Shown in pieces: positions 30,801-42,800 of a stretch of 64,000 nucleotides of DNA (positions within the stretch are counted from its first letter, which is position 1; the number at the start of each line of letters is the position of its first letter). The notes under the pieces are model-generated. The model worked only from the letters and a program-made list of their open reading frames with translations, was not told where the DNA came from and made no database searches. The stretch lies in the NCBI GenBank assembly GCA_028583405.1, contig CM053256.1:800424-864423 (forward strand). Direction: 5' to 3'. Both the position numbers and the translations under genes were made by a program. The DNA is from Pogonophryne albipinna (Eukaryota > Chordata > Actinopteri > Perciformes > Artedidraconidae).

Positions 30801-33800
30801 TTCTCTCAGTTCCCATGGCAGCCTTTGAAAGTTCTTCAGGGATAAAAACAGTCATCGGCTCTCGTTGGTCTCCAACAGGTGTCCATAAAGCACGGTGACA
30901 CGCATGACCGACAAATTGCTGCCTGAGTTGCCGACGGGAAGAAGAGCTTGAGAAAAACATCAGTCAGTGCCCGCCTTCCTCGTGATGAACACTCATTGTT
31001 CTTCTTTCAGCTTTGATGAATCAGCCGGAGAAACACTTTCAAACCGGGCTTCTTTATGGCTTCCTAGGCCCCACGTCGCTGTAAACTGACTGTTATTTCA
31101 AGCATCCTGACTTCTTAGATTATCATAATGTCAGTGTACATCATGTGACATAATGGGAATGCTTTATTTACCCCGGGGGAAATGGGGTTTTGTGACAGAT
31201 GTGCCCTTTTACAATTAAATAAATACAAGTTTAAATGAATAAAGAACTAAAATGTCCATTCAAAAATAATATAGAAGGCAGATATTTGTATAAACATGAG
31301 AAGTTAAAGTAGGGATGTGCAAAAAAATAACATAGAGTTTAGATAATTATATAAACGTAAGAAGTTAGAATAAAATCGTCCATTAAAAAAACTAAATAAA
31401 GATTTTTTATTTAAACATCAATTAGATTAAAATGACCAATAAACGATAAAATAGAATACAAATATTTTCATAAACTTAAGAAGTTAATACAAAAAGGTGT
31501 ATATTTGTTTTAATTGAGATCATTATATAAAAATAAACAGTTAAAGTAAAAATTTCCGAAAAAAGATACAATGAAATAGAAAAAAATATGTATATTGTAT
31601 GTAATGTGTACATTATATCGCTAAATATAACATGTATATCACAATATATACAGTGGAGTATTAGTGAGTATTGATGCTGCACAGTTTAAAAGGGTTTGGC
31701 TGTTGATGGTGAAGTAATCCCAGTCTACAGTTTATATATAATACTTACATTTATTTCTTAAATGGATGGAAAGAGCTCTTTTCCCTTTTCTTCAGACGAG
31801 TGCTGAAATTGAGGTAACTAATGCCCATTTCACACCAACACGGTTCCAGGGCCGGTTTGGAGCTGGAGCTTGAAAAGCACCGTTTTTTCTTGTTCACACC
31901 GCAGCGGAGCCGCCTCTAAGCTCCGGAATCCGGTTCGTTTCAAGCACCAAAAAGTTGTCGGTCTAGAAAGCAAGCACCGCATACGTCACGCTAACGTCGG
32001 AGGCGGGGGCATCAGTTTTAATGTTATACCATAGTAGTTAATGCTGCAAAGCTGGGTATTTTCAGCTTGGCGCATGCAGAGGCTAACAACAGCTAGCTCT
32101 AACGCCATCGAATAGGACGTATATTTACCTTCTTTCTCCTACGGAATCGTCGTTGAAGTTGAATGTAGTGTTGCACGGTGTACCGATACTTGAAAGGTAC
32201 CGCGATACCCTGCAGTTAAAAACGTTACGATTCCTCCGTTTCATTAGTATCGGTACTTTAAGAATGACGGGGAAAAGTCTCCGGTGAGAAAGCGCCGTTT
32301 TAATAAGAGCCGTGTGTGTTCAGCGCTCTGCTTCCACTCTCTGCAGCCGTGCCTGCAGTCCCTCCCCTCTCAAGCACGCTCTAAGTGCCTCCCCTTTCTC
32401 AAGCACGCGCTAGCTGCCAGAGCATGTGAGAAAACGAGAAGCATGGCTGAAAGTGGGAGTGCAACTGCCGCTGCGCCTCGGCAATTAATGGCAATGATAA
32501 CTGTCTAATATGGCTATATTTTTAGCTAACTTACCAATGTGGCTAACATCTGCAATGTACATTTTGTCAATAATTATTTATATTACTATTACATGTTAAT
32601 AAAATATAAAGTTAACTATCAAAGAAATCACATAAACTCAAGTATAAAGAAGAGACCATGTTGTAAGAAAACACTTAACAGATAAACTACAATTGTATCA
32701 ATCATGAAAATAATAAAAGAAAAGTATCGAAAAAGAATCGGAATCGCAATTCTTGACTTGGTATCGGTATCGAAACCAAAATGTTGGTATCGTGACAACA
32801 CTAGTTGAATGTAGCATGTAACGACTGTAAAGTTGGTAGTAAAGTCGTCCCATTTCTTCCGAGTAGCGCTTCAATACAATCGGCCATTGTTGTTGTTGTC
32901 GATGTGAGGGTTTTCCGCGAGGTTTGGCTTTATGAAGCAGGCACGCAAACGGTTAGGTCATGACGCAAACAATGACGCAGCACCAGTCAGGCTCTGAGCG
33001 GTGTGAACAGAGCGGGACCCGAAGAACCGGTTCCGAACCAGAAAAGAACGGGAAAAGCCTTGGTGTGAAAGGGGCATATGATGATAAGACATGAAGAGCA
33101 CTCAACGTGTTCCTTCACCCTGCTCTTACTTAGAGGCGCTCAAATAAGGATTAGGTTATTTGGATATCACATTTAGCCCCAGGGCTGCTCTTTGAAAGCT
33201 TTAATCCATTTCTTAGTTCTGAAAAGTATAATAAGTCAGCTCCGTGGTCAAGTGTTATTTGATCCCAATACAGGGCTTATTATTCCAAGCCTACAGGAAG
33301 TCAATATATTCTTCTTTTCAGTGGCTTGCTACCTGTCGTGATAATAATGTAATGTCTTTAAAACCCCTCCCAAAAACTGGCTCTCCATTTAAAGTGCACC
33401 TATCCTGCGACTTTTAGGCAATAGCATAGGTCTCAGATATATAAAAAATATATTAAAAACATGTCTATGAAGTGTTTTGCTCCAAATACCAAACAGATCA
33501 CCCATTCTAGCCATGCCTCATATCCCTCTATTTCACTTCCTGTTTCAAAAGTGCTGATTTTGGGTATAAAGCTTAAAAAAAAGGAGGGGGCTGAGCTCAT
33601 GCGGGACCCGGCAGCTACTGTCTAAACTAAATACTGCCGTGATGAAATGCCATATCATGGATTATCAAGGATTATCTCTGAAACAGTAAGGAGCTCAAAG
33701 GCTTTCTCTCTTGCCGGTTATACCACAAGGTGAGTTCCTTTTTACTTCCTGCTTCTTCACACACATGCTCTCCAGTACAGGTTAGCTCTGAGTGTTAGCG

Positions 33801-36800
33801 ATGCTAACGTAAACATGTAAACACCGACCATATTACGTCCAAAACAGTCATTGCTTCTGATAGCAACTTTCTGATAGGGCCGTGTGTCCACATTTCAGAT
33901 ATTACGTCATATCGGACGCAAATCTGGATCAGCTCCGTTGTAGCCCCGTTTTTAGAGATTTGGGTACGGAGGAAAAGAGAGAGGGTTTTATTTTCTGACG
34001 CTGCGTGAGTTCCCTGACGCACCGGGGACACATCTTTATGTATAAAAGACATCAAAAAGTACATTTTGCATGATAGGTCCCCTTTAAAGCTGTCCCAGTT
34101 TTTTACTTGAACAAGGTGAACGCTTCATTCACAAAGGTTTAGACCTGTCCATTATAATAATCACATATATCATAATATCAATTATCATAATAAGCATAAT
34201 CACAAGTGCTTATTTTTGAAGCATTTTAACATCGCAGGTTCAGTTATCAAAGTGAGGGAGAGTATACTCATGAATTTTAAAAACACAGGATTTCTTTCTG
34301 TTAATATTTCCTACTGATCTTATTTTTTCAAGCCTTTCTCTAGTGGAATAACAAAGACTGTTTTTTTTTCGTTGTGGGATTTGTTTAGCTGTATCTGGGG
34401 ATATTGCCGTTTTGTGCATGCTAGAGATGTAAAAGGAAGATTTACAGAAACATTATTATGTATTGTGAGCGTCCTCGGTGTGTTAAATGTGTAATGGTTT
34501 TTCCACCAGATCCAGTCCTGCCTAGATTACAGATTTACAAAGGGCTCATATCTGTCTGCTTTTAAGTCCATCATTGTGTAGAGCCGTTAGATAAAAAGCA
34601 TTCTTTACATTCACTATGAGTCAAAACATCGATCTTGATCTGGACTAATCCTTTTATGCTCCATTACAGACATGAGTGATGTTGATAACAAAGCAGTTAG
34701 TCAGGATCTGCTTTAGAGATAACAATGTTATGTTCTCCACCACAAAATGTGCGCTTTGTTGGGAAGAAACTAACAATTCTCACAAAAGAAAGAAAGACAC
34801 TGTTACCTGATCCTCAGATGTGACACGATGATGTGTAATATTCAACCTTGGATTATCATCAATGGCACTTCTAGTTATCATTTATTCTGCACAAGGACGA
34901 AATAATCCTTGATACTTATTTCAGACGGTAAAGCCAACAATCTGAATGATGGTTGGTGTCTACTTATTGGTGCTTATTTTCATTTTGTCCGATATCTCTG
35001 CTTATGTTTCCTATTTTAATCCGATTTTAGACTGAAGTGAGGGTATTTAGTGAGTGTTAGGTGTTTTTTTAGTAGGGATGGGAACGATTATTCGAAATGA
35101 TTCAGGTATTCGAATATGAATATATATATTTTTTTCTTTTTTGGGAGGGGTGCCTAAGTTGATTACATATTATCAAATAGAATAATTCAATGTATACGAC
35201 AGTGCCATAGCTAAGTGTGTTAGGTCTAAAGGTGTGTTTTGCTCCGCTCACCGGTCCCTCACAGCGGGCAGAGCTGCAGGTGCTGATCTCTCTCTCGCGT
35301 CCGGTTATACTTCACTCGCGTTTGTGTCCAAATCCATCAGATCTAGCTAGTTCTAGCTAATGGTATGGATGCTACCCCTCCCTACACGCAGATCACGCAG
35401 ACTCAAACCTCATCTTATGCCCACATTCCAGCTGAGAGGGTCTTCTCTACAGCTGGCCTGATTGTGAATCGCCTCCGCACCCGCCTCTCCCCTGAGTAGA
35501 CATGCTCATATTCTCAAACAAGAATGAGTATTGAATAGCTGCATTCTGTGCATAGGCCCTGTTATAGGTTGTTGATCTCTGTTGTAATAGGGTTACGTTA
35601 CCCTAACCCGTTATGTTGTTCGTGTATGATCCCTTTTTAATTTAAAAACCAAGTTATGTTTTAAGCATGAAAGCTGTAGGCCTATAGCTATCAACTGTTC
35701 AAACTGTGATCACCAGCTCAATACATTTGACAAATTCGACTTGGTTTCTATACTTATTTGAACATGTATTTATTTATTTTTCAAAATTAAATGTTTTTAT
35801 TTTTTAAAATCTTTTCCCACATTTTCTTTTTTATTATAGGATATGTACATTTCGGTTAATCTTGGGGGTCGAATATTCGAATATACATTTGCTTTCAAAT
35901 TCCCATCCCTATTGTTTAGCCTGTAATGTTGCTGTAAAACACACACATGTGTTTGTAGTATTTATTGTAAATACTTTCTGTTTAGTGTCTAGGCCCCTAT
36001 TTTAAAGCTTCAGATCGTTCACCCGGTTCTCCGATTTCACACAACTCCCTTTATGCCTCTATGATTCTTGTGATTTTAAACTGTGTGTGAAGGAACACAT
36101 TGAATTGAATTGCGCTGGCCTTTTAGTATTCACATCCCTGGAATGCTAAAACAAAAGCCCATGAATCTTTAAAATATGTGAGACATATTGAACTCGTCGT
36201 AATTGAGACAGTTTCAGACGTCTTTAATCTCGACCTTGATGCTCAGGTTTTATCATCCGGATAGATTGAGGGAGCGGAGGTAAAACCGCGTGGAGTGACC
36301 CGTTCAACCCTGATGGGACTCTGATAGTTATCGGCCAGGCGGAGGTCTTATCTGTCTGGAGCTCTCCGAGGAAATTTGGCTCGAAACACATGCTGTTCTA
36401 ATTGACCTCAGTACCCCCATCACTGAGTCCTCATCCCCCATCTGCCAGAAAGCATAAAAGAAAAATGAAAAATACTGCAGTTGCATTTACATGAAACAGC
36501 TTTTTATTAGTGTTGCACATAAATTACGCAACAAGTAATCCATTAAAGATAATGTATTTTTCTTGTCTTTGCAGCAACAGGTGATAAATATATCGGGGGC
36601 AGTTGCAGTCCCACAGATTCAACCTGTGCTCAAGCAGACAGCGCTCAGTGCAGAAGCTGCAGACCAGCCCAGAATCCTCTACCAGTGTGGGGACTGTGAT
36701 GAACTTTTCAAGAGCCTGGACCTTTGGCAGCAACACCGTAAAGAAGAGACATGTCAGAGGTCAAAACCTGACTCACAGCCTGAGCCCGAGACCGCTTCAG

Positions 36801-39800
36801 CTCAGAGCTCAACTTTTAATCCAGATGATTGTTCGGAGATAAGTGAAATCCTTAAACCTGAACCAGAGGAGACTCCTGTTGGAGAGGAAGAGGAAATGGA
36901 AGAAGGGCAGGTCGTTGCAGGGGGCTCTGATGTGTCTGAGGCGGCCCCTTCCACCTCTACTCAGGAGGATTTCTCTCCCAGGAGGAGAGGAGTGAACAAA
37001 AAGCCCAAACCTGAGCCCGTGCTCCTGTGTGTGGACTGCGGCTCTTGCTTCGGCCTGGTGTCTGAACTTGTGTCCCACCGCAAGACCCAGCACGGATTTG
37101 AGGAAGCTCTGCATCGCTGCTCTGTGTGCGGAGAGAGCTTTCTGAACACCACACTGTTCCTCTACCACCGCAAGCAACACCGGCAGAAAGGCGAGGAAAC
37201 TGTGGTCGGGGAGGATGCTTGTCCTCAGGGAAACGGCACTGAGGAGCAGGACCAGGATGTAGCTGCCTCCATGGAAACTGAGCCTTCAAGTTACACACAA
37301 CCAGAATTATTCATGTGCACCCAGTGCGGGGAGAGCTTCAACAACGAGGGGGGGCTGGGAACCCATCGTAAGCAGATGCACAATCTAAAGGAGCCACTTC
37401 ACAGCTGCCCCCACTGTGGAGAGAGCTTCATGAACACCACCCAGTTCCTGTACCATCGCAGGCAGCACCGCTTCACTTCAGGCACGGAGGAGGTGGTGGA
37501 TGGAGTTGAAACGAGTGAGGAAACAGTCGAGGCTTTAGCTCAGGCGGCAGTGCAGAACTCCAAGCGGCTGCTCTCCCCCCCCGCCTCCGCTAGTGAGTCA
37601 GGATCACCCCTTTTTAAGAGAAGCAGGCCCTCCTTCAGGATCCTCAGCGGCTCGAGTCCACTCAAAGGTGAGAAAATGATTTTATTTTAAATTGAGATTG
37701 CAATTTTCTTTTTCGATTATTTAACTTTTTTGATTTTCTTTGAAGTCAAAATTAATGTTCAAAAGAGCCAGAGAAGAATGGAGTGTGTAAATCCAAATGT
37801 AGATAATGTAGTGTAATGTAGATAGATAAATGTAAAGTAATTTGCTTAAAGGTGGGGTAGGTAATTCACTTCAGAAACACTTGTTATATTCCATGGAATG
37901 CTCTTAACATCCCGATAGCAATGAATATATTAAATGCTTTGACAATAAATACATACAAAAATGTCATCTGTGGAAGCCGTGGTACTGACCATCATCTGAG
38001 CCGGCCTGGCTAAAGTAACTGGATGGCCTACCTGCCTGTCAGCCTTCCATCTGTGCACAAACTTATCTCGTGCCCTCATTAGGCGCGTTCACACCGCAGT
38101 ACTTTTCCCACTTTAGTTCCGATATAGTTCCGAAATGTCGCGTTCACACCAAAAAGAGCCGGAACTAAAATTAGTTCATGAGAACCTTTTCACCCCCTTT
38201 TCCGTCCCTGCTAGAGAGCAGGGACTTTCGTGGGAGAAAAAGGTTCCTATGTCTGATTGGCTGGGCGGATTGCAAACCACGCCCCGTAAAACTCCCAAAA
38301 AGTTTTGTGAAGCCGCCATTTTATTATCCTCGCATTAGCATTATTAGCATTAGAATTAGCCCAGCGCAGAAACGCAGAAAGACTAACTTATGGCAACACA
38401 AAATAAAACATGGGAGCGGTGGAGATGAGGAGGTGTCGGCGTTCTGGCGATTTACTCGGAAGGCTTCAGTAGAAGCTGCTGGGAGTCCCAGCAGCTTCTA
38501 CTGAAGCCAGTCCCCAACTCCGGGGACTTCCAGCAGGGGACTTTGGGTGGAAGTGAAGTGGTTTGCGGCCTGCCAGTAAACCCAAAGCAGAAGAAGAAGT
38601 GACTTCAGCGGCTTCATTTGCCTAATCCTCCCCCAGGGACTTATTCCGGTGTGAACGCGATCTGTACTTAGTTCATGAGAACTAAAGAGTTCTCATGAAC
38701 TAAGTTCTCATGAACCTTTGTGGGAAAAGTACTGCGGTGTGAATGCGCCTAATGCGCCTACAGGTCATGTGCGCGTTCGTGTGTGTTGGAGGAGGGGCTC
38801 TGTAAGGAAGTCTGAAGGAAGTTGCAGATTTTTTCCGGTTGTGTACTTTCAAATTCTAGCGCACTGGAGCTGGTTTCTCCATTCTTACCTACCCCACCTT
38901 TTAAGTGTGTAATGATGTATAGATACAACAAAGTAAGAGAACAAAATATAACTATTTATAATATAATGTATGTTATTATGTCCGATTAGGTTAGTTGTTG
39001 TTTGAAATGCTTTTACGGTTTTTCTTCCACAGTTTGTTTTGAACGTCTTTGTCTTCACTACATTAAAAGGCATTCGGCCTACGCTTTTACCCAAAGTGAC
39101 TTACATCCACTTCAATACGTTGAACCGATTGAACCAGTGACCTTATTTGCAGATCTATCTGTGTATTGGTATTCTGTACGTCAAACAATATATAAGATTG
39201 ATCAGCTGACAACTGACAAATGTTGACAGGCAGCAGATTGATTATTGCTTTAAACCCATAGACTGTATATATAAATGGACGTAGTGTCCGTGACGTCACC
39301 CATAGGATTCTGCAGAGTTGCCGTGAAGCCCTTAGTAGGCGGAGTCGGCCACTAACGGCTCGACTGTGACGTCAGAGTCTAGTCCCGCCTGCTCCAAATA
39401 AGGGCAAAGAGGCGGAGCCGAGGCGGGACCTGCTGCCTCCGAACTGGAAGTAAACAGAGCTAGCTCAGGCTAAGAAGCTAAGCTAACATGAAATACATGC
39501 ATACCAAGTTACTGCTAACAGTGTAGTTCCCCTATATAAACGTTACATTCATAATGAAATGAGACAATCTGCAAGAGAATTAGCTATATTTTGTTATTCT
39601 TAATGCTTGTCATTCACACGTTGAGAAAAGACGGACTCCACCGCCCGGACCTAACGGAGCCGCAGTGGGCTAGCTCCGGGACGCCGGCTGGAGCTAGCCC
39701 CCTGCGGCTCAGTTAGCTCCGGCGGCCACCACTGGGATAATTGGGTCCCCTATTAACATTTGCTCCTGTTTAGCATTATGGGCGTCATAGCCATAGACTA

Positions 39801-42800
39801 TAAAAGTCTTACCCAAGGCTGAATCATAAACTAAAATGTATATGTATGTATAAAGGGTTACGTCCTTAGCTGGCTAATAAGTAGCAAGCTAAGCTACCAC
39901 ACAAACACCTGCGAACGGGGTTAACATGTATAATATTATCATTTTAGACTTCTTGGAAGTTCTGTTAGTCCATTCAAGCGCACAGCACAACATTTTAATT
40001 GTCTGATATTTGTAACAATATTCCCTAAAAGGCACAGTCACCACGAACACGGCTAAAGCTAAAGGGTCAAGTACATTACTATGACTAACTAACGTTGTAG
40101 CCTCTATGGTTGTAGCCTAGCAGAGTGGACAAGTTGCTGTTAGCTGACAGTGAGGCATGTACATGTCCATCAAAGTGACCACGCCCTAATTTATGCAAAA
40201 GCTTTAAGGCTTAATATTAATTAAACAGATGAGTTGAGAAAAATTCACCCCCCACACAGTAGTCATGAAGGGGGAATCTAACTATACAGAGAATATGTTT
40301 TTTTGAACCACGATGTAAACATGTTTATTTCTGCTGTAAAGTTGGGCATTTTAACATGGGGGTCTATGGAAATTGCTCCCTTCTGCAGCCTGCTCCTACT
40401 GGCCACTAGATGAACTGCAGTGTGTGGCACTTCCGTATTGGCATCCCGGCTCTTCCCCAGAGTTTGCCGCTTGTTTAAACCCCGTAAAATCATGTCATTT
40501 ATCATGGGATGTTTTTGGCCTTAATGAACAGTTTTGTGTTTGTCAGGACTCAAGGGCATCAATGATGAATCGGAGGTCGGCACTGCAGCAGACTCGGACC
40601 ACACGAACCACCCCCCGCCTGCCAAGCTGCTGCAGGACTGGGCCCGAACCCCGCTGCCTCACGTCTGCCCGTACTGCGGAAAGACCTTCACCCGCAGAGT
40701 CTTCCTGCGCACACACGTCTACAGCCACACCGGAGAAAAGCTTTTCACGTGCAAGGTGCCAATCTCCATGTTACCATACGATAATACTTTATTGGTTTAT
40801 CTGATATTTGACTTGCATCACAGCAGCTCCATGTGTAACATCAACATGGACAAATGTCAATACACAATACATGAAAAACAAACATTTAAAGGTCACCTAT
40901 TATGCAAAATCTTCTTCTTCATGTCTCTTCTACATCAACATGTGTCTCCTCTTCTTCATGTCTCTTCTACATCAACATGTGTCCCCTCTTCTTCATGTCT
41001 CTTCTACATCAACATGTGTCCCCTCTGTGGAAAGAGTCTGAAAGTTTCAGGAACAAAGATTCTCTCTCTTTTTGATCCATTTCTATAAAAACCTGTCTGA
41101 AAATGAACTGATCAGATTTTGGTCACTTTATGATGTCATAACGATGTTTTGGCTTGTGTAACCATTAGCCAATCAGCAACCAAGGTAACCCCCCCCCCAC
41201 CTTATCACCTGAATCTCCTCCTAGAGCACCTTTGTGTTCTTTTTAACCAAATATCTCTCAGAGGGGCGTGGGGAGGGGCTCCTTATTTTCATCTGAAGTA
41301 ACAGACAGAGAATCAGCACTTTTGAAACAGGGCTGAAACAGAGGGGATTATGGGTAATGCTGCAATGATCTGTTTGATGTTTCAGCCAATCAGAGACAGG
41401 CTCTGTATATATCTGAGACCTGTAATATATTTATGAAAAACAGTATAATAGGAGACCTTTTAAAATAACAACACAATCATTGAGAGAAAACATTGCGTGC
41501 ATTTGATCTGGGAGCTCTGTATTTACTGTGAGGATCGACTGATGCACCAAGGAGTGCTTCAGTCTAACTTTATTGAATCGAGGGACCCTGTATCTCCGTA
41601 TGTATGTTCAAAGTTTGTCCTTTCTTGAAAATGAGAGATAATTATCTGTTGAAATGCCATGTACGTCATGCGGCAGAGATGATAAGAGAGATGATGTAAT
41701 GCTTTTGAACTGTGTGATGATTTGAACCTCATTATATTTGACATATTCTCCATGGTCTCCGCACGATGCTAAGAAAGTGATAATATCAGCAAGTGTATCC
41801 TTTTACAACTTGATTTATTCCCTTACAAAAACTGTTTTTGGCACTGATCCTGATTGTTGTTGTTGTTGTTGTTGTTAAGGTTTGCACAAAGTCCTTCGCT
41901 AACTCCCAGAGCCTGCTGCGCCACAGCATGAGCCACACGGGCAACAAACCCTACAGCTGCGACGTTTGTGGCAAAAACTTCTCTCAGGCAGCCACCCTGA
42001 AGAGACACCAACGCATTCACACATCCACCCTGCCTCGACGCAAGAGGGGACGCAAACCGGTACAGTCCCTTTCCTTTTCTCTTATTCTTTCTCACATCAT
42101 TCAAACAAAACTCACCTTTTCACTCTTGCCTTCAACTCCTAATCCACTAACCCCTCGCCCTTATTCCACCTAGCTTAGCACTTTTTACTTTTGTTGTTAT
42201 TCTGTTTTACTTGCTTGTAAAGCGCTCTGAGCACCAGGAAAAGCGCTAGATAAATGTAATGTATTATTATTTATTATTTTTAATAAAACGCCTCTAAATT
42301 TGAAGGAAAACGCCTCTAAATTTGAAGGAAAACGCCTCTAAATTTGAAGGAAAACGCCTCTAAATTTGAGGGAAAACGCCTCTAAAATTGAAGGAAAACG
42401 CCTCTAAATTTGAAGGAAAACGCCTCTAAATTTGAAGGAAAACGCCTCTAAATTTGAGGGAAAACGCCTCTAAAATTGAAGGAAAACGCCTCTAAATTTG
42501 AAGGAAAACGCCTCTAAATTTGAAGGGTTTAATTTCGAATAAAGAAAATGTTTTCAATAGAAAGCTGCATACATTTAAGCATATTAATTAGGACTGCAGA
42601 ATTTGAAGACAATGACTAACGGGTATAAGTATTTATTTTAGTAGGCTCTGTACCAAACATTTTAGTTTAGTCTGTAGATACAACTGAAAATCTCTGCAGA
42701 ATCTTCCCAATACTTACATTACTACTGCATTAAATACTTTAAGGTTTTATAATGTGCTTCTTCCACATTTAATATTCGTATTTGGATAACATTTTGATTA

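Larger units (their letters stand above)
27864..36574 (+). other. Zinc-finger gene intron (8.7 kb)
   Basis: No further exon is recognisable. The intron holds several DNA transposons (entries at 28340, 28888, 29263, 31821, 32166, 33389 and 35073). The stretches 29700-30385, 30610-31815 and 34090-35060 look unique or too degraded to assign. Confidence 0.7.

Noticed and set aside
32284..32508. Small gene of 74 codons
   Set aside because: It lies entirely within a non-autonomous hAT-like element and shows no domain.
36809..37298. Minus-strand open frames of 110-123 codons opposite the large zinc-finger exon
   Set aside because: Shadows of the strongly supported plus-strand zinc-finger frame.
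42289..42530. CRISPR-like regular repeats
   Set aside because: Units are contiguous with no unique spacers, and the DNA is vertebrate.
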